Position numbers and translations under genes: made by a program
Origin: Gracilaria caudata
Lineage: Eukaryota > Rhodophyta > Florideophyceae > Gracilariales > Gracilariaceae
NCBI GenBank assembly: GCA_030374735.1
Contig: JASCIV010000628.1
Location: 1 to 15,578, forward strand
DNA: 15,578 bases
Direction of reading: 5' to 3'
Notes under the pieces: generated by a model
Databases searched by the model: none
Told to the model about the DNA's origin: nothing
Seen by the model: the letters and a program-made list of their open reading frames with translations, nothing else
Part shown: piece after piece, positions 1 through 7,667 of the stretch
How positions within the stretch are numbered: position 1 is the first letter of the stretch
How the letters are laid out: every line of letters begins with the position of its first letter

Positions 1-110
1 TAGCCTAATAAGTAGTCATAATAGCGGCGCTTCGGCCGGATATCCGGATCAACTCTTATGAAGAGTATGAGCACCCATCCCTTCCGAGGGCCTTTTGCTC
101 TACAAAAAGG

Positions 111-374
111 GAAGCGAAACAAGTTTTTGTAGAAGGAGATAAGGTTTTACTGTCAATGAAGAATTTCAAAATCCAGCCAGAACCAGTAAAGAAACTGTCT
201 CCGAAGTGTCTTGGACCGTATACAGTGAAGAAAGTCATGGGCGAAAGGCAATCGTACTAGTTGGAATTACCAGAAAAGTGGAAGAACACGCACCCTAGGC
301 CTCACGCATATCTTGTCAACAAGTACAAAAGAGAGGTAGAGAACAAGAATGACAAAAAGCGTTGTGCAAAGGAA
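111..374 (+). pseudogene. Retrotransposon integrase C-terminal domain, broken
   Basis: Frame 3 reads a segment typical of the Ty3/gypsy integrase C-terminal SH3-like domain. It has an EGDKVLL motif (132-152), a KLSPKCLGPYTVKKV motif (190-236), then LELPEKW followed by a histidine-proline segment and LVNKYK. In the family these correspond to 'GDkVLL...LsprwlGPfkV...yrLeLP...hpvFHvs.Lk'. An in-frame TAG at 258-260 sits exactly between the tyrosine and the LELP motif, and a TAA at 375 ends the frame. More stops occur near position 6. In an intact element this domain helps place the cDNA in the host genome. Here it is a relic, part of a polyprotein whose remainder lies to the left. Confidence 0.75.
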
Positions 375-531
375 TAATTTGGAGAAGATTGTTAGAGTAG
401 AAGACAGTAAGATCGATTGAATCTTAAATCCACATATGAAAGACAGTCTTCTGGAGTATTTCGTGCACCACAAGAACAAAAAAGAGACGAAGAACGTATG
501 GGTTGGTAAGTTTAACACTCATCACCTTAAT
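373..531 (+). pseudogene. Chromodomain remnant of the retrotransposon polyprotein
   Basis: Directly after the integrase relic, frame 1 reads NNLEKIVRVED, an in-frame TGA (418-420), then a segment ending in LLEYFVHHKNKKETKNVWV. The pattern matches the chromodomain of chromoviruses: a 'vEkIl.hR' strand, then 'leYlVkWkg', then a tryptophan in 'tWEp'. The Tyr/Phe and Trp of the aromatic cage region are visible, but the usual second Trp of 'WKG' is replaced (HHKN). It lies in a different frame from the integrase, so at least one indel separates them. In the family this domain reads histone methylation to steer integration. Confidence 0.6.
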
Positions 532-980
532 TGACCCTCAAGTCTTCGAATCGTTCACATCGAATTCACGTTTATCATGAGAATCGAAGTTAGCTACGAA
601 GGTTTTAGCAACCAAATCCATTTCCGTTATATAGAAGTCAACAGCAAAACCTTAGCCATTTAAATTCAACCACTCGCTCTGAACTTTATTTTGCAGGAAA
701 GTCTTCTTTGGAATTTCGTTCATCTGGTCCTCGCGAGCTACCAAATCAAAAAAACTTCATTTGGAGATGAAAGAACATTCAACACTTTGATTGACGTCAG
801 GCTTTGCATAAATAAAAATACTTGAAAAAACTTGAATTATTGGGTTCTTATGTCTTTTTGTTACTTTGCTGTTGGTTTTTATGGATATGTGAACGCTGAT
901 TTGATTTGGTTTTTTTGTTTCTATTTTTGGACGACTTTTATTCATAATTGAGAACCATTATTTTTTTAGGAAAAAGCAGT
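532..980. other. AT-rich stretch between chromodomain relic and candidate LTR
   Basis: About 450 bases with no convincing reading frame on either strand. It has long T runs (for example 905-925 and 960-967). It is probably the 3' untranslated part of the retrotransposon between the polyprotein stop and the LTR, much decayed. Confidence 0.4.
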
Positions 981-1341
981 TGTTTTAAATGTGTTTATTT
1001 TGGGGGCATTTTCTGAAAAGTTGTAGTGATATTTACCACAGAATATAATTGTTTGCTAAAGCTGTGGTTTTGGGCGTCGTAAAAATTAGTTTTTAAATCT
1101 TATTGGCTAGCGCTACAAAAGTCGCACTCACTGACCTCTATAAGAGGGTGTGCACGGCGTAGGGTTGCCAGACATCATCGTCTCGCTTCTCTCTCCCCAC
1201 ACGCTGCGAACTAGAGTCGTGAGTACCTAGCTAGCAAGTTCAAAAGGTTGTGAAGTTTGAATAAACAACGTTTTTTTCATTCCCTTTGTTTTTGTGCTCC
1301 TTTTGCCAAATTGTAAGTTTTTTTTCAATTTATCTGCTACA
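981..1341 (+). repeat. Candidate 3' LTR of the chromovirus relic
   Basis: A purine run (969-978) ends just before a TGTTTT at 981, which suits a polypurine tract followed by an LTR start. Inside are an inverted CCAAT (ATTGG, about 1102), a TATAAG box at 1139-1144 and an AATAAA at 1260-1265 followed by T-rich sequence. This order is expected for U3-R-U5. A CTACA ends at 1341 and could be the terminal inverted CA. The boundaries are inferred from motifs only, with no second LTR in the window to compare. It could instead be an unrelated promoter and poly(A) region. Confidence 0.35.
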
Positions 1342-2539
1342 CTAGGAATATTCTTCTACGTTTTGGGCTGACGGGTGGGAACGCCATCAAACAATCTCCT
1401 CCTTGCTCCATGTACGGGCTCTTTAAGATGTTCTGGTGACCGATGAGCATATCTTTTAACGTATATGAGTGTGTAACATGAAAGTCAATGCAATGAGAAG
1501 AAAAAAAGTAGTATGTATCAGCCCGTCGAACATAACGAAGAGAGCTCGAAGAATGACGAAATTGTGGACGCGCGAAAACTGCCAAAATTGACTTCCATAT
1601 CCGTGCGACGAGGATTGACCATGCTATCACTAGCCGTACTACGCCCTCCTTGTCCTGCGGGCCTCTGCCGTTCTGCTGTACCCCGGATCTCAGTCTCTTC
1701 TACATTCCACGCCTCCGACGGCCTGTACCCTACAGGCAGGCAGGCAGTGCAGGCTGTAGGCCACTCACCATGTAGTCGATACTAAGATAGCGATGAAAAA
1801 CGGCTGCAATTGTATTGCATTTTTATTGCGTCTATTTTTCTGCCAAAGCGCATACCAAACGCCGCGGCACGCTGAAAGTTTGTTGTATAACAGCTTAACT
1901 GGGCAAAGAAAGGCCACCAAGTCAACAGAATAGTACCATTCTAGTGCAGTGGTGAAAGGCTTAGCTCGTTCTGAAATTCCGAAGTATTATGGGATGCGTC
2001 CGTTTTTAGCGGGTGTGGTGATGTTAGTGGCACCAAAATGTACAAGGACAACGGGGGTTCGTGATGGCGATCTCCTACACCTAGTGATGACTTCCGACTC
2101 CGATCTTCGTATCAAGATTCAATAAAACAATCGGAAAACCAATAATGGGTTTGGCATGGCAGTAGCAACAGGTGACTCCTGTATGCACCTCCGCACGAAG
2201 ACTTGACTTCCCGAGTCATAGCAGATCTAAGAACGACCTTCTATCGCAGATGAGATCGCCGTGCCCAAGCAGCAGAGCCAGGGAAGCCGAGTTAGTGCCG
2301 AAGAGACGGCGCGAGACGAAACCTCGATGGCGAGAGGCGACCCTACCCTCCGCAACGCGCGTAGATCCAGTCGACTCGCGAGGCACAGCGCATGCATACT
2401 ATGCATAGGCGCTTGCCACAACAATCAACACGGGCACACGTGTCCAGCAGCCGCACTCAGCACCAGCCCGCACCTCGCACACACACACGCGCACCCAAAA
2501 TGCAGCCGCGTCCGTTGACTCGCTGCGCGCACTCGCGCT
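1342..2539. other. Intergenic region without recognisable gene
   Basis: Only short overlapping open frames occur here (about 97 codons on minus at 1337-1630, about 90 on plus at 1513-1785, 65-85 codons at 2170-2520), and none resembles a known family. Visible structures are a 7-bp hairpin at 1721-1737 (GCCTGTA/TACAGGC, CCC loop) followed by a GGCA repeat, an AATAAA at 2121-2126, a 15-bp palindrome at 2392-2406 (ATGCATA-C-TATGCAT) and a short CA run near 2477. The AATAAA could end an unseen non-coding or exonic transcript, but nothing else supports that. Confidence 0.4.
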
Positions 2540-2567
2540 AACACTCAACACTCAACAGTCAACACTC
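2540..2567 (+). repeat. Four tandem heptamers (AACACTC) upstream of a start codon
   Basis: AACACTC occurs at 2540, 2547 and 2561, with the variant AACAGTC at 2554, giving four head-to-tail copies. The array ends 57 bases before the ATG at 2625, in the promoter or 5' leader of the first PB1-ZZ gene. No TATA box is seen near it, so it may be a transcription-factor site cluster or simple slippage. Confidence 0.5.
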
Positions 2568-2624
2568 GAACTCGCAACGCGCCTTCTCGCCGCCGTCCCT
2601 CTTCCCGCGCGCCGCTTCTTCGTC

Positions 2625-3809
2625 ATGTCGGCGCACGTCTCGGTCTCGTACGGGCGCAACACCGTCCAAATCCCGCTTTCGGACCTCTCGCTACGACATG
2701 TGAGGGCCGCCGCCACCGCCGCTTTGGCGCCCAATTGTTCGTCGCTGGTGTTGGCGTTTGAGACGCCATCCGGTGATCAGGCGGCCGTTTCTTCAGACTT
2801 TGCGCTCAAGCTTGTGTTGGGTGCTGATCGTTCCGCTGGACGTCTTGTATTAGTATCTTCGTCGGATTTACCTACTGTTGATCAATGTATGACCACTGTT
2901 TTGCGCGCCGTCGTGGATACGGCCACGCGTAGTGAGGCTGCTGCGGTGTTTCTGGCGCTTTCTGGCGCGTGGGAGGTGGCCTCGAGAGAGCTGACCGACT
3001 GCGCGTCTATGGGCAGCACTGGCACACCCATGCAGTCTGCTCCGCCCACACGAACACCGTCTCCACCGCCCGCGCCAATGTCAAATGGAGCTAGCACTAG
3101 AAGAAGAACGCAGCCGTTGCAAATGCAAAGCCAGTTTCACTCCTGTCTGACGCGGGCGCTGGAAAAGAAAGTGCCCGAGAGTTCGCGCGTGTTGGCCGAC
3201 ACAGCGTGCGCAACGTGGTTGGAGAAGGACGATGTGTTTGAAGGTGGTGTGCATGGCGCAAACGAGTCGCGGGCATTGGCGTGTTTCTGCATGCACACAG
3301 GCGTGAGCTGTGCGGCGTGCAAGGTACAAACGATTCAGGGAACGCGTTACCGAAGCAGCGCGTTGGTGAATTTTTGCGAGAGGTGTCGAAGGTCTCTACC
3401 GGACGCGTCGGACACGTGCTTCACGGTATACGAGCATCCGTGGGAGGCTACGGAAGACTACGCACAGACGTGCGGCGACATATTTAAAGCGCCGCGACCA
3501 CCATTATGTATGGGTGATGTGGGTCCGCGAGTGATGCACCTGCAGTACGTGCTGTACAAGGTGGGCTACCTCAACGTGTGCGATGGGCGCTTCCGCGCGG
3601 GCGTGTTTTGCAGGGACACCAGAGAGGCGATTCGGGTGTTCGAGAGCGAGCAGCGCGTGGGCGAGCAGCAGCAGGGCGTGTACACGGCGCTGACTCGCAG
3701 CGTGCTGCTGGGGCTGTTCGAGGAGATGGAGGGGCGCCGCGCCGCGGCGCGATGCGCGGCGATGGACGGCGCGAACAGAACGCGCTTCCGCACTGCTCTG
3801 GCGGCGTAA
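2625..3809 (+). CDS. PB1-like / NBR1-type ZZ finger / peptidoglycan-binding-fold protein (divergent copy)
   Basis: This 394-residue protein has the same plan as the next gene and is its diverged paralog. Residues 1-78 align in pattern with a PB1 domain, but the acidic OPCA motif is decayed (ETPSGDQAAVSS). A Pro/Ser/Thr linker spans about 130-165. A ZZ-type finger at about 224-254 has HTGVSCAAC, IQGTRYRS and FCERC, giving Cys229, 232, 251 and 254. As in plant NBR1 fingers, the middle CxxC is absent. A short segment with FTVYEHPWEA follows. A peptidoglycan-binding-domain-1-like module sits at about 298-365 (GDVGPRVMHLQYVLYKVGYL ... DTREAIRVFE). Extra cysteines occur throughout. The ATG at 2625 is the first in frame and is followed directly by the PB1 pattern. 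No intron is evident. It probably acts as an adaptor or receptor in the cytosol, but its partners are unknown. Loss of PB1 charges suggests it does not polymerise like its neighbour. Confidence 0.75.
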   Translation: MSAHVSVSYGRNTVQIPLSDLSLRHVRAAATAALAPNCSSLVLAFETPSGDQAAVSSDFALKLVLGADRSAGRLVLVSSSDLPTVDQCMTTVLRAVVDTATRSEAAAVFLALSGAWEVASRELTDCASMGSTGTPMQSAPPTRTPSPPPAPMSNGASTRRRTQPLQMQSQFHSCLTRALEKKVPESSRVLADTACATWLEKDDVFEGGVHGANESRALACFCMHTGVSCAACKVQTIQGTRYRSSALVNFCERCRRSLPDASDTCFTVYEHPWEATEDYAQTCGDIFKAPRPPLCMGDVGPRVMHLQYVLYKVGYLNVCDGRFRAGVFCRDTREAIRVFESEQRVGEQQQGVYTALTRSVLLGLFEEMEGRRAAARCAAMDGANRTRFRTALAA

Positions 3810-4278
3810 AGCTTTGTGGCACCGTTAACTTGTACCTTTTTCGACCAAAGCTCGTCCACGAGACAAGCTCCATCGGCGCGCGTCCTCGTGCGAGCGGCGG
3901 CGCGGCGCGCGTGCGGCGCGCAAGTGCCATGCGCGAGCCTCATGGCGCGCGCGCCATGAGGCTCGCGTGCGCGCGCCCGCCGCAGCTTGCCCAATCGCCC
4001 CGCGGCACGTGCGCGCGTCGATCTAGAAGTTACGACCGCCGCTGACGTGTATTACACGTGCGTCGCGCTTCCGCGCTTCGCGAGACGCTCCGCCATGATC
4101 GCTTCGCGTCTTGCTTTGCGTCTTGCGCGGGGGGGCACGCTGTGGCGCGTCGCATTGCTGGAACAGATCCCGCGCGCAGAGATTGAATCTGCGCCAAGCA
4201 CCTGCGCAGACGTTCATCCTCCAGCTACCCCGGCGCGCTAGCATTCCCGGCACGGACCTTCCCCTGCTATCTCCGCAC
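3810..4278. other. GC-rich spacer between the two PB1-ZZ genes
   Basis: Very CpG- and GCGC-rich DNA between the tandem paralogs. It contains a perfect 36-bp palindrome (listed separately) and leads into the TATA box of the downstream gene. Short open frames on both strands here are products of the base composition. I see no poly(A) signal for the upstream gene. Confidence 0.5.
3932..3967. repeat. Perfect 36-bp palindrome, no spacer
   Basis: The left arm CGCGAGCCTCATGGCGCG (3932-3949) is followed immediately by its exact reverse complement CGCGCCATGAGGCTCGCG (3950-3967). It lies 123 bases past the stop of the upstream gene. It could form a cruciform or an RNA hairpin in the 3' region of that gene, or be a dimeric protein site. 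Purely random occurrence of an 18-bp perfect arm is very unlikely, although the GC-rich context raises the chance somewhat. Confidence 0.85.
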
Positions 4279-4285
4279 TATAAAA
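4279..4285 (+). promoter_or_regulatory. TATA box of the long PB1-ZZ gene
   Basis: TATAAAA sits 104-110 bases before the ATG at 4389, surrounded by GC-rich sequence. Transcription would start near 4310, leaving a pyrimidine-rich leader of about 80 bases. The same TATAAAA, at almost the same distance from the ATG, precedes RAE1 in this window. Confidence 0.6.
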
Positions 4286-4388
4286 GCCGCCTCCGAGCTC
4301 TCCTCCGGGCTGGTGCGGCGTAGCTACTGTCGTTCTCCCGATTGTTCTGTGTTCTTCTGTTCTCCGCTTTTTTCTGTTGTTTGTCGCT

Positions 4389-6149
4389 ATGAAACTACCA
4401 GTGAAGGCCACCTGTGGCCAAGTGAAACGTCGCTTCTCCATCGAGAGCGATCTTTCTTTCGACCAGCTTTGCGATCAGATTGCATCTGTGTTCGCCCTGT
4501 CTCCGCCGCTCAGTCTCACGTACCAGGATGCTGAGGGGGATTACATCGCCGTCTCCACTCAACAGGAGCTCAACGAGCTCTTCCGTCTGGCCGAACAGGA
4601 TGGTATCACTCTGCTACGTCTCTTCGTCAACACCGATTCCTCCGCCCCTACTCCCGCGCAACCCGCTCCGCAGCCGCAGTCTGCCGCGCAGCCGCAGCCA
4701 GCTCCGCAGCCGTCTCAGCCGCAGCCGCAGCCGCAGCCGCAGCCGCAACCGCAGTCGCAGCCGCGCTCCCAGCCGCAACCGCAGCCATCCCGCGCCAATG
4801 CGTCGCCTTTCTTCCCGCCCCACGTCAATGATTCGTTCCGTCGAGCTCAAGATTCTATTGATGCTGCCCAGCACAATATGGATCGTGTTCTTCAATCCGT
4901 CGGCAACTTTCTGAGAGATATGGGAACTAACGCTCAGCAAGGCTTCCCAAGTCCTCCAACGCCGCCTCCGATGCCTTCCTGGACTCCTACTCCGCCGCCG
5001 TTCCGTCACCCGCCGCCGCCGCCTCGTCACCATCGTGGACGTCATCGACGTCGCCGTGATTATCCTTTTGGAACGGGAGGAATGGGAGGAATGGGAGGAG
5101 TAGGCGGAATGGGAGGAGTAGGCGGAATGGGAGGTTGGGGAGGATGGGGAGGATGGGGAGGTATGGGCCTGGGTCCCATCTTTTCCGCCTTGTATCCTAT
5201 GATGGCTGCCTGTGCGGCTCAAGGAACTGCCAATATTTCCCAGGGTACCCGCGATGCCTTTGAACAGTTGAAGACTGCTGTTATGAACTCTGACAACACT
5301 AACGTAGCCTTCCAGGCTGCTCGTAATGCGTTCCCTGCTTTGAGGAACTGGTTAATTGCAAACCTTGGTGAAACTGGTCCCCTCAACGCGGAAGCTATCG
5401 ATTCCTTGATTACTACTGTTGATAGGTCTATTCGTCCGTCTGTTGGCGAGGTTATCACGGATCGCACCATTCATCTTCTTCGTACCGCTTTGAAAGATCA
5501 GGCTGTCGTAGACATCCTACGCAAGATCCCTTGGAACATGGACATTCCTGTCGAGATGGAGGCCGAGTTCAATTCTGCGTTTTATGCGCCGGATAATGAA
5601 ATGCCATTCCAAACTCATGTCAACGTTGAATGTGACAATTGTGATGTTTGTCCGATTGTGGGTGTTCGTTATCAGGCCACCAACCGTGCAAACTATGATC
5701 TCTGCAGCAAATGTTACGAGGATCCCGCTGTGTCAAAGGAAGGCATCGAGTTCAAGAAACTCACTTACATTTGGGAAGCTAGTCTTGGCGATGCCACGGC
5801 ACCCGCCGCTCCGCTTTCCCTTCGCTCACGCGGTCCAAGTGTCGCGTTTCTTCAGAAATTGCTCACTGATCTTGGTTATATGAATGAGTCTATGTATCGT
5901 CGTGTGGTTGGGATGTACGGCCCTCGTACGCGTGCTGCTGTTTCGCAGTTCCAGCGTGAGTATGGCTTGGAGGGAAATGCTCAGCTTGGTGTCTACGATG
6001 ATATTACTGCTGCCAGTCTGGCCTCCATGCTGGAGGCTCAGATTCCCCCGACTGCTGCCACGGGTGGTGCTACTGCTACTGCTCCTGCTCAGGATACCAG
6101 TCAGGTTCCGCCGACGAGCACCCCCGATCCGTCTCCTGCCCAGGGTTAG
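4389..6149 (+). CDS. PB1 / NBR1-type ZZ finger / peptidoglycan-binding-domain protein (candidate selective-autophagy-type receptor)
   Basis: A 586-residue, apparently intronless protein. Residues 1-81 form a clear PB1 domain, with a basic first strand (MKLPVKAT...KRRF) and an acidic OPCA motif (YQDAEGDYIAVS...QEL), so it could oligomerise head to tail. Next come a Pro/Gln-rich linker (about 84-136), a Pro/His/Arg stretch and a Gly-Met-Trp repeat (about 228-260), then a helical region. A ZZ-type finger at about 410-442 has HVNVECDNC, IVGVRY and YDLCSKC, and like plant NBR1/Joka2 it keeps only four ligand cysteines. Residues 477-547 are a classical peptidoglycan-binding-domain-1 module (RGPSVAFLQKLLTDLGY ... 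GMYGPRTRAAVSQFQREYGL). The tail is Ala/Thr/Pro-rich. PB1 plus this ZZ is typical of NBR1-family autophagy receptors, but no FW (NBR1) or UBA domain is present. The ATG at 4389 is chosen because it starts the PB1 strand; the frame is open a few codons further upstream without an ATG. Cargo and function are inferred. Confidence 0.85.
   Translation: MKLPVKATCGQVKRRFSIESDLSFDQLCDQIASVFALSPPLSLTYQDAEGDYIAVSTQQELNELFRLAEQDGITLLRLFVNTDSSAPTPAQPAPQPQSAAQPQPAPQPSQPQPQPQPQPQPQSQPRSQPQPQPSRANASPFFPPHVNDSFRRAQDSIDAAQHNMDRVLQSVGNFLRDMGTNAQQGFPSPPTPPPMPSWTPTPPPFRHPPPPPRHHRGRHRRRRDYPFGTGGMGGMGGVGGMGGVGGMGGWGGWGGWGGMGLGPIFSALYPMMAACAAQGTANISQGTRDAFEQLKTAVMNSDNTNVAFQAARNAFPALRNWLIANLGETGPLNAEAIDSLITTVDRSIRPSVGEVITDRTIHLLRTALKDQAVVDILRKIPWNMDIPVEMEAEFNSAFYAPDNEMPFQTHVNVECDNCDVCPIVGVRYQATNRANYDLCSKCYEDPAVSKEGIEFKKLTYIWEASLGDATAPAAPLSLRSRGPSVAFLQKLLTDLGYMNESMYRRVVGMYGPRTRAAVSQFQREYGLEGNAQLGVYDDITAASLASMLEAQIPPTAATGGATATAPAQDTSQVPPTSTPDPSPAQG
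4716..4789 (+). repeat. CAGCCG hexanucleotide repeat (Pro-Gln linker)
   Basis: An in-frame, slightly imperfect array of CAGCCG units coding for alternating Gln-Pro within the linker after the PB1 domain. The opposite strand gives a spurious Arg/Leu-rich open frame. It is likely to vary in length between individuals. Confidence 0.8.
5076..5166 (+). repeat. GGAATGGGA-type minisatellite (Gly-Met/Val/Trp repeat)
   Basis: Tandem variants of GGAATGGGAGGA(GTAGGC) then GGATGGGGA code for a low-complexity Gly-Gly-Met, Gly-Gly-Val and Gly-Gly-Trp tract. It lies between the linker and the helical region of the PB1-ZZ protein. The purine-rich strand is the coding strand. Confidence 0.75.
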
Positions 6150-6881
6150 TTTCTTGGAAAGGACGATGTGAATTTCCACCCATCCGTCTCCGACTGTGGG
6201 ATTGTTCCCTAAGCCCTACGAGCTATGTGATACTGTCCACGCTGCAGGAGACGCTGGTGATGTTGACTCTTCTCTATCTTGGGAGAGTCCATTGAATGCT
6301 GTTGTTATGCGTTTTGCTTTGGTTCTTTCACGTACTCTGTTAGTCTTCAAGTGTTTCTGAGTCTGCCGCGCTTTTTGATAAAGAGGCGAACTATTATTAA
6401 TGTGTTAAAACTTTATCGTTTAATTCAATTGTTCGAACAGCTCAACGGCTGTTGCAAGCCTCTGCACTGCTCCGTGGTGGGTTGGGATTGCTACTCCCAT
6501 GATGGGAGTCCCATCATGGGATGATGATCATGTGCCGTTAATTCGAGCAACTGCCATAGTTAACTCGTAACCCTTGGTATCTCACACGCTCGCCGTGAGG
6601 CGCTCATGTTCCATGCTTGTATCGAATTCTGTTCCGTTGTGATCAAAATCGAAGTTCTCGTTGTTTTGTAGCCGGAACAAGTACCGGCGCACGCACCGTT
6701 AAACGGATGTCTCGCTTCGAATTATTAGATTCGATTTGAGCCTTATGGAAGCGTGAAGATTGCAAGAACATGGCTACCATAAAGCTTAACGCGGTGTTAT
6801 GACTGAACACGCGCGCAAAGCGGACGTGTCCTGCTCTTGTTTCTCGACGCTGGCTAAGTCCATGTTCACCTGTTCGAAGAA
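6150..6881. other. Intergenic region after the long PB1-ZZ gene
   Basis: No convincing gene. The only plus-strand open frame of note (6279-6524, 81 codons) has no recognisable domain. Visible structures are a 6-bp stem (GACTCT 6265-6270 / AGAGTC 6284-6289) and a 13-bp inverted repeat at 6495-6521 (listed separately). No TATA box is obvious ahead of the next gene. Confidence 0.4.
6495..6521. repeat. 13-bp inverted repeat with 1-base spacer
   Basis: TCCCATGATGGGA (6495-6507), G, then TCCCATCATGGGA (6509-6521), the exact reverse complement. Each arm is itself nearly self-complementary (TCCCA...TGGGA), so alternative hairpins are possible. It lies about 350 bases past the PB1-ZZ stop, in the intergenic region. 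Confidence 0.75.
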
Positions 6882-7667
6882 ATGAGTAATATGGAGTGTG
6901 TACAACTCTCTGTGCCAGCTACCACGTCACCGATTCTGTATGCATCTGAAACTCAATCATACGCTGAAGCGGACAGTCAGATTGAAACGCGGACGTTGAA
7001 TCTTTTCCGGTTTGTTTTGAGACTTGTATTGAGGATGTTTATCCCATATAGTATGTTCATGCAGCGAAGATCGATTAGCTTGCTTTCTACGGTGTTGACG
7101 TACGCGACACCGGTCGGAAAGCGACAGCGTCAACGATTGTCGAGCTTTATTGTGGGAAGCGCAGATAGTTTGAAAGCAGGCTGTGTTATGAGTGGGAGCT
7201 TTCAGAAGGGAGGTAGTGGATTGATAGAAAGCGTATGCTCCTTGTGCGTGCCAAATAAGATGGGAAAGGTTCGACAAGCAGTGGATTGTGTGCTACAACC
7301 AATCCAAAGAGTATTTTCAGTTGTGACGGACGAAAGTGGGGACGCGAGTGATGCAAATGCGGGATATGATCTGATCGTGGTGCAAAGCACCTTGAGTCAA
7401 TGTTTATCTCTTTCCGATATGTGTATCATTCCGCTAGACGATCAATCGATGTCTGTGTGCTCCTCTTCGGGGGATGGAAGAGCAAAGTTGTGGCCGATTC
7501 GAATTGTGATTTGGTTGTGGATTATGATTTACAGCTGGTGTAACGTGGTTCTAAAGTTGTTTCAGGGCGCTCTTGGAGGCAGCAAGGCCATTGGCAATGA
7601 AGTTTGCGTTACAGGTGGAGCCAAGACAGATGAGAACGATTGCGAACGTAATGTGGCTGGTGTCTGA
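6882..7667 (+). CDS. Hypothetical membrane-anchored protein
   Basis: A 261-residue open frame that I do not recognise. A strongly hydrophobic segment at about 204-226 (PIRIVIWLWIMIYSWCNVVL) looks like a genuine membrane helix. A second, more basic amphipathic hydrophobic stretch lies at about 41-60 (LFRFVLRLVLRMFIPYSMFM). The middle is Ser-rich with scattered cysteines, and the C-terminal tail is polar and acidic. The start ATG at 6882 is the first in frame; another Met follows three codons later. No signal peptide, catalytic motif or repeat is seen. Its length, the lack of a competing frame and the membrane helix favour a real gene, but a chance frame cannot be excluded without transcript data. 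Confidence 0.5.
   Translation: MSNMECVQLSVPATTSPILYASETQSYAEADSQIETRTLNLFRFVLRLVLRMFIPYSMFMQRRSISLLSTVLTYATPVGKRQRQRLSSFIVGSADSLKAGCVMSGSFQKGGSGLIESVCSLCVPNKMGKVRQAVDCVLQPIQRVFSVVTDESGDASDANAGYDLIVVQSTLSQCLSLSDMCIIPLDDQSMSVCSSSGDGRAKLWPIRIVIWLWIMIYSWCNVVLKLFQGALGGSKAIGNEVCVTGGAKTDENDCERNVAGV

Larger units (their letters stand above)
1..1341 (+). mobile_element. Decayed 3' part of a Ty3/gypsy chromovirus-type LTR retrotransposon
   Basis: The left edge of the window is the 3' end of a retrotransposon that starts outside it. In order it shows an integrase C-terminal domain (about 111-374), a chromodomain in another frame (373-531), an AT-rich untranslated stretch, and a promoter/poly(A)-bearing segment that looks like a 3' LTR (981-1341). 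Integrase followed by a chromodomain just before the 3' LTR is the established layout of chromoviruses. In-frame stops and a frame change show that this copy is dead. The right boundary is uncertain because neither the 5' LTR nor a target-site duplication can be checked here. Confidence 0.6.

Noticed and set aside
1513..1785. 90-codon plus-strand frame downstream of the retrotransposon
   Set aside because: No homology recognised, overlapped by a 97-codon antisense frame, and its end covers a hairpin and GGCA repeat.
3566..4045. Several 119-155-codon frames on both strands over the end of the first PB1-ZZ gene
   Set aside because: They overlap the GC-rich 3' part of a supported gene and lack domains.
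4614..5222. 202-codon minus-strand frame rich in Arg and Leu/Ser
   Set aside because: It is the reverse reading of the CAGCCG and GGAATGGGA repeats inside the PB1-ZZ gene, so it is low-complexity antisense of a well-supported protein.
4389..6149. LC3/ATG8-interacting motif in the PB1-ZZ protein
   Set aside because: Matches such as FEQL and YDDI exist, but this short pattern is common by chance and YDDI lies inside the folded PGBD. Not strong enough to claim.
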